Shown here: in pieces, positions 8,759 to 17,787 of the stretch
Layout: every line of letters begins with the position of its first letter
Position numbering within the stretch: position 1 is the stretch's first letter
Source of the DNA: Sphingopyxis sp. JAI108
GTDB taxonomy: Bacteria > Pseudomonadota > Alphaproteobacteria > Sphingomonadales > Sphingomonadaceae
Reading direction: 5' to 3'
NCBI RefSeq assembly: GCF_013410105.1
Contig: NZ_JACCCJ010000001.1
Coordinates: 868,001-932,000 of the forward strand
DNA: 64,000 nucleotides
The notes under the pieces: generated by a model
What the model was told of the DNA's origin: nothing
Seen by the model: the letters and a program-made list of their open reading frames with translations, nothing else
Database searches by the model: none
Made by a program: the position numbers and the translations under genes

Positions 8759-9880
8759 TCAGGCGTCAGGATACAGCGTCGTCATCACGCGTTTCGGGTC
8801 GAGCGCATAATGATGCGCGACCGTACTCGCGATCACGCTTTCGAGGTTGCGCGTGGGCTTGAGGTCGCGCCCCTCATAGCGCGCCGCGGCGCCAAGCCCC
8901 GGCCAGTCGGCCGACACCTTGCCGCCCATCGCCAGACCGCCGCCGAGCAGCATCGCGGTTGATGCGGTGCCATGGTCGGTGCCGCCGGTGCCATTGACCT
9001 CGACCGTGCGGCCAAATTCGGTGGCGACGATGACCAGCGTGTCGTTCCACGCCGGGCCGAGCCCCGTCTGCAGCGCGCCGATCAACTGGTCGAGCCCGCG
9101 CAATTGCGCCGCGAGGCGGTTCCGCTGGCCGCTGTGCGTGTCCCAGCCGCCGGTTTCGACCATCATCACGCGCGCGCCATCGGCGGGCAGCATCAGCGAC
9201 GACGCGAGCTTGCCGAGTTCGGCGCCGTTGCGGCCGTTGTTGCCGCCAATGTCGCTCGCCAGTTCCTGCGTCTTGACCGCGCTGTCCCACAGCGGGTGGA
9301 GGAGGGGATCGTCGGCATACATCGCGGTCAACCGCGCGATCAGGTCGGCGTCGGCTTGCGGCAGGCGGCTCGGCGCATAGGTGCCCACCTGCACCGATCC
9401 GCGCAGTGCGAGCGGCACCGCGGGGGCGATTGCGATCGCGTCGCGCTCGGCCGCGGGGAGCAGCGTCAGCAGCCGCCCGACCCAGCCGTCGTCGCGGCCA
9501 TAGGGGCGCGATCCGCCGCCTTCGAGCATATTCTGTCCGTCGAAATGCGACCGGTCGCGATAGGCCGTGGCGACGGCATGCGCGAAATGGGCCTGCTTGC
9601 CGGTATAGAGGCCCGCCGTCTGGGCGAGGGCCGGGTGGAGCGTGAACATCGCGTCGAGCTTCGCGCCGCCCGCGGTTTCGTCCGCCATCGCGCGGCGCGC
9701 GGCGGCGAAGGCGGGATCGCCCGTCGGCGCGACGGTGGCGAGCCCGTCGGCGGCGCCGCGCTGGATGACGAAGACGAGGCGTTTGGGCGTGCCCGCCGCA
9801 GCATAGGCGAAACCGGGCAGCGCGCCCGCGGCGGCGACCGTGATCCCCGACAGGATGATCGAGCGGCGTGAAAGGATCAT
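8759..9880 (-). CDS. DUF1501 family exported protein
   Basis: 373 residues beginning with S-R-R-S-I-I-L and a hydrophobic run ending A-Y-A-A, a twin-arginine-like export signal. The body has DUF1501 hallmarks: F-V-I-Q-R-G-A-A-D-G-L, V-E-T-G-G-W-D-T-H and V-I-V-A-T-E-F-G-R-T, followed by D-H-G-T. The family is related to the alkaline-phosphatase/sulfatase fold, but its function is unproven. It is the second gene of a pair: its start is three bases after the stop of the DUF1800 gene. These two families co-occur widely, which points to a joint envelope role. Confidence 0.87.
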   Translation of the reverse strand: MILSRRSIILSGITVAAAGALPGFAYAAAGTPKRLVFVIQRGAADGLATVAPTGDPAFAAARRAMADETAGGAKLDAMFTLHPALAQTAGLYTGKQAHFAHAVATAYRDRSHFDGQNMLEGGGSRPYGRDDGWVGRLLTLLPAAERDAIAIAPAVPLALRGSVQVGTYAPSRLPQADADLIARLTAMYADDPLLHPLWDSAVKTQELASDIGGNNGRNGAELGKLASSLMLPADGARVMMVETGGWDTHSGQRNRLAAQLRGLDQLIGALQTGLGPAWNDTLVIVATEFGRTVEVNGTGGTDHGTASTAMLLGGGLAMGGKVSADWPGLGAAARYEGRDLKPTRNLESVIASTVAHHYALDPKRVMTTLYPDA

Positions 9881-9883
9881 CGT

Positions 9884-11314
9884 CTATCTCCGCAAGAAGG
9901 CGGGGCTGGCGAACAGCATCGCGAGCCCCTGGCCGGGGCTGTCGGCGCGCGCGATGGCCTGGCTCGTTTCAGGGGTGAGCGCGTCGGCAAGGACGAGTGG
10001 GGCGAGCTGGCGCGCGTCGGCGCGGTCGCCGATCCGGCCCGCGATGCGGCTGGCGAGTTCGACGCGCTGCATGAGCGCCGCCGATCCCGCCCAGGTGGCG
10101 ACCATATCGTCATAGCCCTTGGGCGAACCGGGGCGCCACACCGGCTGGCCGAGCTGGGCGAACATCGCGGCGATATTCTGTCGCTCACCGAGCCCGGGCG
10201 TTTTCAGCGCGCGCAGCATCGACACCGTCCAGTCCCATGGCGATTTGAACATCGTCGGCGCCGCCGTCCATGGTTCGGGCGAGGCGATAAGCGTGCGATA
10301 GAGTGAAGGCAGGTCGCCGCCGGTGCGTTCGAAATCCTGAGCCAGCCGGTCGACGAGCGGCGCGGGCGGTTCGTCGGACGTGAAATGCCGCGCGAGCTTG
10401 GTCGCGACGTGGCGCGCGGTCGCGGGGTGGACGGCAAGGTCGCGCAGCACGGCCTCGGCCTGGCGCCCGCCCGGCTGGTCGTAACGCTTGCCGAGGATGG
10501 TCAGCGCCCCGGGTTGGTGGAGCCGATCGACGAAGACGGTCTCGCCCGGCCGTGTGTCGGCGGGCATCAGCCTTTGTCCCGCACCGCGTCCGATCCCGGC
10601 GACAGTCAGGCCGGTGAGCGCCTTGGCGAAATTCGTCACATCGGCCTGCGTATAGCCGGCGCGCACGCCGAGCGTGTGCAACTCCATGATCTCGCGCGCC
10701 AGATTTTCGTTGAGCCCCGGCGCCTGCCTCTTGCCACGATTGCGTACGCGGGCCGCAAACGGACTGTCGGGGCCGAAGCTTTGCGCCTGATCGAGAAAGA
10801 GCAGCATCGCGGGGTGGTGGACCGCAGCGCTCAAGAGGTCAGAAAATTTGCCCATGACATGCGGGCGGATCGCGTCATTCTCGTAATTGCCGGCGAAGCC
10901 GACGACGGTCTGCTTGTCCGCCGAGATCGCGAAATGATTGGACCAGAAATGAACGAGGCGTTCGGCGAAGGGCGTCGGCGTCGCGACGGCGGCAGCGAGG
11001 CGCGCGCTCGCAGCCTCGCCATAGTGGCGGCGAAAACCGGCGCGCGACATGCGGCGCATCGTCTCGACCGCATTGCCGTCGTCGTCGCGCATTTCCGCAT
11101 TCTTCGCTTCGCGGCGCATCGCCTGCCGCTCGTCGCGATATTCGGCATAGGCGGTCGCGATCGCCTCGCGCCCCGCGAGGTCGGCGATGGCTGCGGGGGC
11201 GGGGTCGTAATCGCCGATCTGGCGGATCAGCCAGTCTTTCGGATCGCCCACCGCCGGATCGTCGAAGCGGCGGCCAAGCCCGAAGCGATTTGCGGCAAGA
11301 TACTGGACTGCCAT
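9884..11314 (-). CDS. DUF1800 family protein
   Basis: 476 residues. Conserved DUF1800 segments are visible: A-A-N-R-F-G-L-G near the start, the H-F-W-S-N-H-F segment, N-E-N-L-A-R-E-I-M-E-L-H-T-L-G-V, and F-K-S-P-W-D-W. I placed the start at 11314 because it is preceded by GGAAAGG at suitable spacing and begins M-A-V-Q-Y-L. The protein lacks an obvious signal peptide, unlike its DUF1501 partner downstream. Biochemical function unknown; the pair is often found near secreted or surface-associated genes. Confidence 0.86.
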   Translation of the reverse strand: MAVQYLAANRFGLGRRFDDPAVGDPKDWLIRQIGDYDPAPAAIADLAGREAIATAYAEYRDERQAMRREAKNAEMRDDDGNAVETMRRMSRAGFRRHYGEAASARLAAAVATPTPFAERLVHFWSNHFAISADKQTVVGFAGNYENDAIRPHVMGKFSDLLSAAVHHPAMLLFLDQAQSFGPDSPFAARVRNRGKRQAPGLNENLAREIMELHTLGVRAGYTQADVTNFAKALTGLTVAGIGRGAGQRLMPADTRPGETVFVDRLHQPGALTILGKRYDQPGGRQAEAVLRDLAVHPATARHVATKLARHFTSDEPPAPLVDRLAQDFERTGGDLPSLYRTLIASPEPWTAAPTMFKSPWDWTVSMLRALKTPGLGERQNIAAMFAQLGQPVWRPGSPKGYDDMVATWAGSAALMQRVELASRIAGRIGDRADARQLAPLVLADALTPETSQAIARADSPGQGLAMLFASPAFLRR

Positions 11315-11378
11315 GACAAAGCCTTTCCGTGCTCCCAACGCACGATGGCTGTCATTTGTCGCAAAGCTGTCCCAGCGG

Positions 11379-12545
11379 TCAGAGCATTTTGTCGTAAATC
11401 TGATACACCCGGTTGACCTTGGCCTCGATTGCTTCGGCGACCGCGTTCATGCCCTGATTGTCGTCGAGCACCCAGCCGATATCGCCGCGCTTGGTGCCAT
11501 AATCGCGCACCGCGTCGCGGCGGATATATTCGATCATCATGAAGGCGAGCGTGCTCGCCATGCGGCTGTTCTGCAGCTTCTTCGCGACGCCCATCAACGG
11601 CACGCGCAGGATATGGCTCTGCGGCCTCCGCAGCCACCACAGCAGCCGCGCCCAATTGAAGGGAAGCAGCGAGCCGTCCATGTCGATCAGCAGCTGATTG
11701 ATGTTGGGCAGCACGATCATGAACGCGACCGGCTCGCCGTCGACTTCGGCGACGCGGATCAGATCCTCGAAGACGATATCCTTCAGCTTCTTGCCGACAT
11801 AGGCGATTTCGCTGTCGGTCAGCGGGACAAAGCCCCAATTGTCCGACCATGCATCGTTGAGCAGCCCCATGATCAGTGTCGCCTCGGCATCGAAGCGGCG
11901 CTTGTTGACCTTGCGGATGCGGATGCGGGCGTTCTTCTCGCCCGCCGCGACGATGCGGTTGACGATCGGGGGAAATCCGTCGTCGATCGCGACGTCGTAA
12001 TTCAGCAACTGCTTGACCGGCCGATAGCCTGCGCCCTCGACCCAGCCGCGATAGAGCGGGCTATTGTGCCCCATCATCACCGTCGGCCGGTTGTCGAAAC
12101 CCTCGATCAGCAGGCCGGGTTCGTCCCAGATCGAAATCGACAGCGGGCCGAGCGAGCGGTGCATGCCCTGCGTGCGGAGCCAATCCTCGGCCGCGGCGAG
12201 CAATGCCTGTGCGCTCGCCTCATCCTCAGCCTCGAGCAGCCCCCAATTGCCCGTGCCCGGCCCCATGCCCTGTTCGGCGGGCTGGGCGAGCGCGAGTTCG
12301 TCGATATGCGCCGAGATGCGCCCGATCGTGCGCCCGTCCCGCCGCGCGAGGAAAAACTGCGCCTTGCCATGTTCGAACCACGGATTCTTGCCGGGGGTGA
12401 GCAGGCCGTAGACCTCGCTCTTCAGGGGCGGGACCCACGCCGGATCGCCGCGGTTGAGCCGGAAAGCGAGCTCGACAAACTCGCGCAGGTCGTCCTTGTC
12501 CTTGACCGGATGAATGGTGATCGGGCCTTGGTTGTGCGCACTCAT
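11379..12545 (-). CDS. GNAT-like acyltransferase domain protein of unknown substrate
   Basis: 388 residues with no signal peptide. An N-terminal segment (G-K-N-P-W-F-E-H-G-K-A-Q-F-F-L-A-R) and a central G-R-I-S-A-H-I-D resemble the acetyl-CoA fold of GNAT proteins, and a second half carries I-R-V-A-E-V-D-G-E-P-V-A-F-M-I-V as another beta-strand pair typical of GNAT cores. Related proteins often carry uninformative or misleading names in databases. Start at 12545 is supported by AGGAAA on the minus strand. It is divergent from a fatty acid desaturase, so a lipid-related role is possible, but that is inference only. Confidence 0.65.
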   Translation of the reverse strand: MSAHNQGPITIHPVKDKDDLREFVELAFRLNRGDPAWVPPLKSEVYGLLTPGKNPWFEHGKAQFFLARRDGRTIGRISAHIDELALAQPAEQGMGPGTGNWGLLEAEDEASAQALLAAAEDWLRTQGMHRSLGPLSISIWDEPGLLIEGFDNRPTVMMGHNSPLYRGWVEGAGYRPVKQLLNYDVAIDDGFPPIVNRIVAAGEKNARIRIRKVNKRRFDAEATLIMGLLNDAWSDNWGFVPLTDSEIAYVGKKLKDIVFEDLIRVAEVDGEPVAFMIVLPNINQLLIDMDGSLLPFNWARLLWWLRRPQSHILRVPLMGVAKKLQNSRMASTLAFMMIEYIRRDAVRDYGTKRGDIGWVLDDNQGMNAVAEAIEAKVNRVYQIYDKML

Positions 12546-12662
12546 ACTGGTTTCCTGAAAAGCCAACCCTATATTTGTGGCGACGCATTAGGGCATAGAA
12601 ATGGCGCTGGCGACCCGCATTCGGCCATTTTGCTGCCACGAAATCATGGTGAAGATCCGCCT

Positions 12663-13784
12663 ATGTTAGCGATGAACACTCTTGTCGACCGGCTGTCGAC
12701 GCCCGCGGCGGCGCCGGTTCCCCCGTCGGCGGATGCCGATAAGTTGCCGAAGTCCGCGATCGCGGACGATATGGCGATGATCCGCGCGGCTTCGGAGCTG
12801 ACGCGCGATCTCGTGCAGCCGAGCGCGCGCATTTATTGGACCGATTTCCTCGCCTCGACTTTCGTCGGCTATGCCGGCATCGCGGCGGCGATCCTTGCGC
12901 CCTCGACCGCGTGGATGCTGGTCGCCGCGGTAATTGCGGTCGTCGCGCTCTACCGCGCGGGGAGCTTCATTCACGAGCTGACGCATATCCGGAAGAACGC
13001 GCTGCCGGGTTTCCGCCTCGCCTGGAACATCCTCGTCGGCGTGCCGCTGCTGATCCCGTCGTTCATGTATGAGGGCATTCACAGCCTGCACCACAACCGC
13101 ACCAAATATGGCACGGTCGAGGACCCGGAATATCTGCCGCTCGCGCTGATGAAGCCGTGGACGGTGCCGTTGTTCGTTGTCGCAGCGGCATTTGCGCCGC
13201 TCGCGCTCGTCTTCCGCTATGCGGTGCTGACCCCGCTGTCGTTCCTGATCCCGCCGCTGCGCCGGATCGTCGTCGAACGCTATTCGGGGATGATCATCAA
13301 CCCGCTGTTCCGCCGCAAGCCGCCGGAGGGCGAGTTCCGCCGCCAGTGGGCGTGGCAGGAAGGCGGCGCCTGGGCGTGGTCGAGCCTGCTGATCGCAGCC
13401 GGCGTGTTCGGCTGGGTGCCGCTGCGCGCGCTGGTCATCTTCGGCGCGATCGCCGCCGCGACGCTGGTGCTCAACCAGATCCGCACCCTCGTCGCGCACC
13501 TCTGGGAAAATGACGGTGCGGTGCTGACCGTCACGGGCCAGTTCCTCGACAGCGTCAACGTCCCGCCGCCGGGCCTGCTGCCCGAATTGTGGGCGCCGGT
13601 GGGGCTGCGCTATCATGCGCTGCATCACCTGCTGCCGGGCGTTCCCTATCATTCGCTCGCCGAAGCGCACCGCCGCCTGAAGGACGCGCTGCCGTCGGAC
13701 TCGCAATATCATGGTGCGAATTACGACAGCCTGCCGAAGCTGGTGATGAACTTGGTTGCCGGGTCGGCGCGGGGCGCCGCCTAA
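12663..13784 (+). CDS. Membrane fatty acid desaturase
   Basis: 373-residue integral membrane di-iron desaturase. Three histidine boxes are present: H-E-L-T-H near residue 105, H-S-L-H-H and H-A-L-H-H near the C-terminal third, followed by P-Y-H. Hydrophobic segments flank the boxes in the usual arrangement (A-A-I-L-A-P-S-T-A-W-M-L-V and others). The exact regiospecificity cannot be read from sequence; delta-9 or delta-12 acyl-lipid desaturation, or a carotenoid or sphingoid role, are all possible. The start at 12663 (or 12672) was chosen because the open frame extends far upstream through the opposite-strand gene and is not coding there. Confidence 0.88.
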   Translation: MLAMNTLVDRLSTPAAAPVPPSADADKLPKSAIADDMAMIRAASELTRDLVQPSARIYWTDFLASTFVGYAGIAAAILAPSTAWMLVAAVIAVVALYRAGSFIHELTHIRKNALPGFRLAWNILVGVPLLIPSFMYEGIHSLHHNRTKYGTVEDPEYLPLALMKPWTVPLFVVAAAFAPLALVFRYAVLTPLSFLIPPLRRIVVERYSGMIINPLFRRKPPEGEFRRQWAWQEGGAWAWSSLLIAAGVFGWVPLRALVIFGAIAAATLVLNQIRTLVAHLWENDGAVLTVTGQFLDSVNVPPPGLLPELWAPVGLRYHALHHLLPGVPYHSLAEAHRRLKDALPSDSQYHGANYDSLPKLVMNLVAGSARGAA

Positions 13785-13789
13785 CAGTT

Positions 13790-13874
13790 CGTCATTGCGA
13801 GCGTAGCGATGCAATCCAGGGCGGTTTACGCTTACACTGGATTGCCGCGTTGCCTTCGGCTCCTCGCAATGACG
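13790..13874. repeat. Nested inverted repeat between convergent genes
   Basis: Outer arms CGTCATTGCGAG (13790-13801) and CTCGCAATGACG (13863-13874) are perfect complements. Inner arms GCAATCCAG (13811-13819) and CTGGATTGC (13837-13845) also pair perfectly. The structure lies between the stops of the desaturase and lptG genes and could serve as a bidirectional transcription end. It resembles the short dispersed intergenic repeats of alphaproteobacteria. Confidence 0.85.
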
Positions 13875-13881
13875 GTCCCGA

Positions 13882-14982
13882 TTATTCCTCGGTCCGTATC
13901 AAGATCATCTCGCCGATCAGCGCAAACAATATGAACGGCCCCCACGCCGCAAGAAAGGGCGAATAGGCGCCGAGATCGCCCATCGCGAGCGCGAAATTGT
14001 CGGCGACGAAATAAGCGAAACCAAGCCCCATGCCGATGATCGCGCGCACGAACAGCTTGCCCGATCGCGCGAGGCCGAACGCCGCGACGGCGCCCAGCAG
14101 CGGCATCAATATCGCAGACAGCGGCCCCGAAATCTTGTGCCAGAGCACGCCCTTGAGCGCGCCGACGGGACGCCCCGCGGCCTCGAGGTCGGCGATCGCC
14201 GAGCGGAGCTGGAGGAAGGGCAACTCGTCGCCGTCGACCTGCGCGAGCGTGAACTGGTCGGGGCGCACATTTTTCGCCGCGATGATCGTGCCCAGGGGTT
14301 CGAGCGTGCCCGACCGGCGCATGAAGCGCCGCGCGTTCGTCAGTTCCCAGCCGCCGCCCGCAACCGCGCGCGCGCTGTCGGCCGAGAGCATCGACGACAG
14401 CACGCCGCCGGTGCGCTCGTAAATCGTGACATAGCCGAGGACGATCGTCGGGCCGCTGGTATCGACCGTCGTCGCGTTGATCAGGTCGTCGCCGTCGCGA
14501 ACCCAGATATTGGTGCGTATGCCGCTGTCCTTGGGGACCTTTTTATATTCGACCTTCTGCCACGCGCTGAGCGCCGCGGTCGAGCGCGTCACGATGCGTT
14601 CGTTGAAAGCGAAGCTGATCCCCGCGACGAGCAATGCGGCGAGGAACAGCGGCGCGAGCACCTGATGCGCCGACATGCCCGCCGCCTTCATCGCGATGAC
14701 CTCGCTGTTCTGGTTGAGCGTCACCATCGTCAATATCGTGCCGAGCAGCACGGAAAAGGGCAGGAAGGTCTCGATGATCTGCGGCAGCCGCATCCCGACA
14801 TAGCGCCACACGTCCGCATCGCTGTTGCCCGCGACGCCGAGGATCTTGCCGCTTTCGCCGAGCAGGTCGAGCGTCTGGAGAATCAGCACCAGCGCGAAAA
14901 GGATCGAGAAGGAGCGGACGAGGAAGAGGCGGCCGACATAGAGCGCCATCGTGCGCGACGGGAAAAAATGAAGCTGGTGCAT
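13882..14982 (-). CDS. lptG: LPS export permease LptG
   Basis: 366-residue inner membrane subunit of the Lpt ABC transporter that extracts lipopolysaccharide. Three N-terminal transmembrane helices (one in F-S-I-L-F-A-L-V-L-I-L-Q-T-L-D-L-L) flank the coupling region S-E-V-I-A-M-K-A-A-G-M-S, which contacts the LptB ATPase. A periplasmic beta-jellyroll follows from about residue 125 to 265, then three more helices at the C-terminus. Its start overlaps the lptF stop by one base (TGATG), so translation is coupled. LptB, LptC and LptA are not in the window. Confidence 0.93.
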   Translation of the reverse strand: MHQLHFFPSRTMALYVGRLFLVRSFSILFALVLILQTLDLLGESGKILGVAGNSDADVWRYVGMRLPQIIETFLPFSVLLGTILTMVTLNQNSEVIAMKAAGMSAHQVLAPLFLAALLVAGISFAFNERIVTRSTAALSAWQKVEYKKVPKDSGIRTNIWVRDGDDLINATTVDTSGPTIVLGYVTIYERTGGVLSSMLSADSARAVAGGGWELTNARRFMRRSGTLEPLGTIIAAKNVRPDQFTLAQVDGDELPFLQLRSAIADLEAAGRPVGALKGVLWHKISGPLSAILMPLLGAVAAFGLARSGKLFVRAIIGMGLGFAYFVADNFALAMGDLGAYSPFLAAWGPFILFALIGEMILIRTEE

Positions 14983-16193
14983 CAGGCTTGCCGTATCTTG
15001 TCGCGCTGGAACATGCTGAGCAGGCCGCGGATCTTCTGCGCCGCCTTGGCGGCGACGCGTTCGAGCGCGCCGATCGGCTGCCCGCCGGGAACGTGCGCGA
15101 TCGTATAATACATCCAGACCGCCAGCGCCGCGAAGAGCAGATAGGGAACCCAGAGCGCGATCAGCGGATCGATCGTCCCGCGCGCGCCCAGATCCTCGGC
15201 ATATTGGTTGATCTTGTGCTGGGTGACGAGCAGCACGATCGACAGGAAGACCCCGAGCGACGATGTCGATCGTTTCGGCGGTATCGCGAGCGCGACGGCG
15301 ATCAGCGGGATGAGGAACATCGACATCACCTCGACGATGCGGAAGTGGAAATTCGCCCGCGATTCGAGGCGCGTCTGTTCGGGCTGGCTGCTGTCCTTGC
15401 CCGCAACGAACAGCTCGGGAATCGTCATTTCACGGTCGGCGCCGCCGCGCAGGCGGAACGCCTCGATCTTGGGCAGCGGGATCGGCAGGTCGTGATTGTC
15501 GAAGGTCAGGACACGCGGCACCGAAAATTTGGGCGATTCATGGATCAGGACGCCTTGCGACAGGCGCAGGATGATCGTGTTCGGATCGTCGGTCGCCAGG
15601 AACTGACCGCGCGCCGCGGTCGCCGACACGCGCTGCCCGTCGCGTTGCTCGCCGCGCACGAAGATGCCGCGCAAGGCCCGCCCGTCATTATAGCTTTCCT
15701 CGATGCGCAGCGTCATGCGGTCGCCCAATTTGGTGAATTCGCCGACCTTGATCGATGCGCCGAGCGCGCCCGAGCGCAATTCGAACTGCAGCCCTTCATA
15801 GGCATAGCGCGCAACCGGCTGGATGAAGCCGACGATCGCGAGGTTCAGCGCCGCGAGCGCGATCGCATAGGCGAAGGGGATGCGCATTAACCGCCCGAAA
15901 CTCATCCCCACGCCCTTGAGCACGTCGAGCTCGCTCGACGTCGCAAGCCTTCGGAAAGCAAGGAGAATCCCGAGCATCAGCCCGATCGGGATGCCGAGCG
16001 AAAGATATTCGGGGATGAGGTTGGCGAGCATACGCCACACGACGCTGACGGGGCCGCCCTCGGTCGCGACGAAGTCGAAGAGGCGGAGCATCTTTTCGAG
16101 CACGAGCAGCATCGCCGACAGGACGAGCGTGCCGAGCATCGGGAAGAAAATGAGCCGCGCGATATAGCGGTCGATGGCAGGCAGCTTATTCAA
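14982..16193 (-). CDS. lptF: LPS export permease LptF
   Basis: 403-residue partner of LptG with the same plan: N-terminal helices (M-L-G-T-L-V-L-S-A-M-L-L-V-L), a coupling segment S-S-E-L-D-V-L-K-G-V-G-M-S, a periplasmic jellyroll and C-terminal helices. The start at 16193 is a TTG; the nearest in-frame ATG would remove the first part of helix 1, so I keep the TTG while noting it is unusual. The upstream 130 bases are shared with the divergent DUF2141 gene. Confidence 0.9.
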   Translation of the reverse strand: MNKLPAIDRYIARLIFFPMLGTLVLSAMLLVLEKMLRLFDFVATEGGPVSVVWRMLANLIPEYLSLGIPIGLMLGILLAFRRLATSSELDVLKGVGMSFGRLMRIPFAYAIALAALNLAIVGFIQPVARYAYEGLQFELRSGALGASIKVGEFTKLGDRMTLRIEESYNDGRALRGIFVRGEQRDGQRVSATAARGQFLATDDPNTIILRLSQGVLIHESPKFSVPRVLTFDNHDLPIPLPKIEAFRLRGGADREMTIPELFVAGKDSSQPEQTRLESRANFHFRIVEVMSMFLIPLIAVALAIPPKRSTSSLGVFLSIVLLVTQHKINQYAEDLGARGTIDPLIALWVPYLLFAALAVWMYYTIAHVPGGQPIGALERVAAKAAQKIRGLLSMFQRDKIRQA

Positions 16194-16326
16194 TCTTTCG
16201 TCGCCCCATCACCATGATTTGGCCGCAGTTGTTTCCGATATGCCGATTCAAGGGCGACAGGGACCCATGTCAGCGCGCGCTCTCGCGCTCGCTGGGATGG
16301 CTATAGCCTCTGGAGGTTTTGAGGTC

Positions 16327-16800
16327 ATGTCGAAATTTGTATCCGCACTGCTTGGCGTTTCCGTGCTGGCTTTCGCCGCATCGGCGCAGGCGGAAGGCCG
16401 GGTCATCTCGAACGATCTGTCGCAGTGCAAGAGCGGCCCGTCGACGCTGGTCCAGATCAGCGGCGTCAAGGCGTCGACCGGCAAGATTCGCGTGCAAAGC
16501 TATCGCGGCACGTCGGCTGACTGGCTGGAGAAGGGCCGCTGGCTCGCCCGTATCGAAGTGCCGGCACGCGCCGGTTCGATGACCGTCTGCGTGCCGCTGC
16601 CCGAAGCGGGCGTGTACGGCATCGCGGTGCGTCACGACGTCAACGGCAACGGCAAGACCGACATCTCCCGCGATGGCGGCGGGATGTCGAACAATCCGAG
16701 CATCAACATCTTCAACCTCGGCAAGCCGAGCTACAAGAAGACGGCCTTTTCGGTCGGGGATGCGCCCAAGAAGATCTCGATCACGATGAAATATATGTAA
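16327..16800 (+). CDS. DUF2141 exported protein next to a lipid kinase
   Basis: 157 residues with a clear Sec signal peptide (cleavage likely after A-S-A-Q-A at about residue 22). The mature part is a small beta-rich DUF2141 domain: I-R-V-Q-S-Y-R-G, then Y-G-I-A-V-R-H-D-V-N-G-N-G-K-T-D, which looks like an Asp/Asn-rich metal-binding loop, and a Lys-rich end. Its molecular role is unknown. It is followed after five bases by the lipid kinase gene and is therefore probably co-transcribed with it, suggesting a periplasmic part in lipid handling. Confidence 0.82.
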   Translation: MSKFVSALLGVSVLAFAASAQAEGRVISNDLSQCKSGPSTLVQISGVKASTGKIRVQSYRGTSADWLEKGRWLARIEVPARAGSMTVCVPLPEAGVYGIAVRHDVNGNGKTDISRDGGGMSNNPSINIFNLGKPSYKKTAFSVGDAPKKISITMKYM

Positions 16801-16805
16801 CGGAT

Positions 16806-17780
16806 ATGGCCAGCGTCGCGCTCCTTTCGAATCCACGTTCGACGGGCAACCGTGCCCTGTTGCCGCAGGTTCGCGAATATTGCGCGTCGCATCCCGACAT
16901 CTTCCATTACGAAGTCGAGGACGTCGACCAGATCGGCGAAGCGATCCGCACGATGGCGATGGTCAGTCCGCGCATCGTCGTCATCAACGGCGGCGACGGC
17001 ACGGTGCAGGCGGCGCTGACCGAACTTTACTCGGGCGGCCATTTCGGCGGTTCGCCGCCGCCGGTCGCGGTGCTTCCGAACGGCAAGACCAATCTGATCG
17101 CGCTCGACCTCGGGGCGGAGGGCGATCCGATCAAGGCGTTGCAGCGCGTCGTCGACCTGGTCGAGAGCGGCCGGCTCGAAGACCATGTGATCGAACGCCA
17201 GCTGATCTCGCTCGACAGCGGCGATGAATCGCGCCCCGTGCTCGGCATGTTCCTCGGCGGCGCCTATCTCGCCGACGTGATGCTCTATTGCCGCAATCGC
17301 ATCTATCCGCTCGGCCTGCCCAACGGGATCTCGCATTTCCTCGCGGCGATGCTCGCGCTGTTCGCGATCATCTTCGGTATCGGCGGCGGGCGGCTGCCGC
17401 CCAAGCCCGAGCCGATGACGGTGTCGTTGGTCCGCCAAGGCGAGTTCAAGGGCAAATTCTCGCTTCTGATCGTCACGACGCTCGAGAAACTGCTGCTCAG
17501 CATCCGCACCAGCGAAGCCTATGGCACGAACGGCAATATGAAGCTGCTCGCGACCGACAGCAATGTCGGGGCGCTGTTCCGGATGCTCGGCGCGACCTGG
17601 CGCGGGACGCTGGGGCAAAAGCAGCTCGAGGGCGTGCATTTCCAGCAGGGTGACGAAATCCGTATCGAAGGCGAACGCTCGAACGTCATCCTCGACGGCG
17701 AAATCTTCCAGGCCAAGAACGGCATGCCGATCATCCTGACCTCGACGCAGCCGGTTCCCTTCCTGCGCCTCGCCGCCTGA
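16806..17780 (+). CDS. Lipid kinase of the diacylglycerol/ceramide kinase family
   Basis: 324 residues with the DAGK catalytic signature I-N-G-G-D-G-T-V-Q-A-A at 60-70, P-N-G-K-T-N after it, and a C-terminal E-G-V-H-F-Q-Q-G-D-E-I beta segment. It transfers phosphate from ATP to a lipid hydroxyl. Family members act on diacylglycerol, sphingosine or ceramide. Placement about 4 kb from serine palmitoyltransferase and its carrier protein, together with the Caulobacter precedent of a lipid kinase near spt acting on ceramide, makes ceramide a credible substrate here. Eight bases separate it from the next gene. Confidence 0.88.
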   Translation: MASVALLSNPRSTGNRALLPQVREYCASHPDIFHYEVEDVDQIGEAIRTMAMVSPRIVVINGGDGTVQAALTELYSGGHFGGSPPPVAVLPNGKTNLIALDLGAEGDPIKALQRVVDLVESGRLEDHVIERQLISLDSGDESRPVLGMFLGGAYLADVMLYCRNRIYPLGLPNGISHFLAAMLALFAIIFGIGGGRLPPKPEPMTVSLVRQGEFKGKFSLLIVTTLEKLLLSIRTSEAYGTNGNMKLLATDSNVGALFRMLGATWRGTLGQKQLEGVHFQQGDEIRIEGERSNVILDGEIFQAKNGMPIILTSTQPVPFLRLAA

Positions 17781-17787
17781 GCCTTTC

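Noticed and set aside
11313..12662. N-terminal extension of the desaturase frame
   Set aside because: It lies opposite the GNAT-like gene and has the composition of an antisense frame; the desaturase family begins near 12663.
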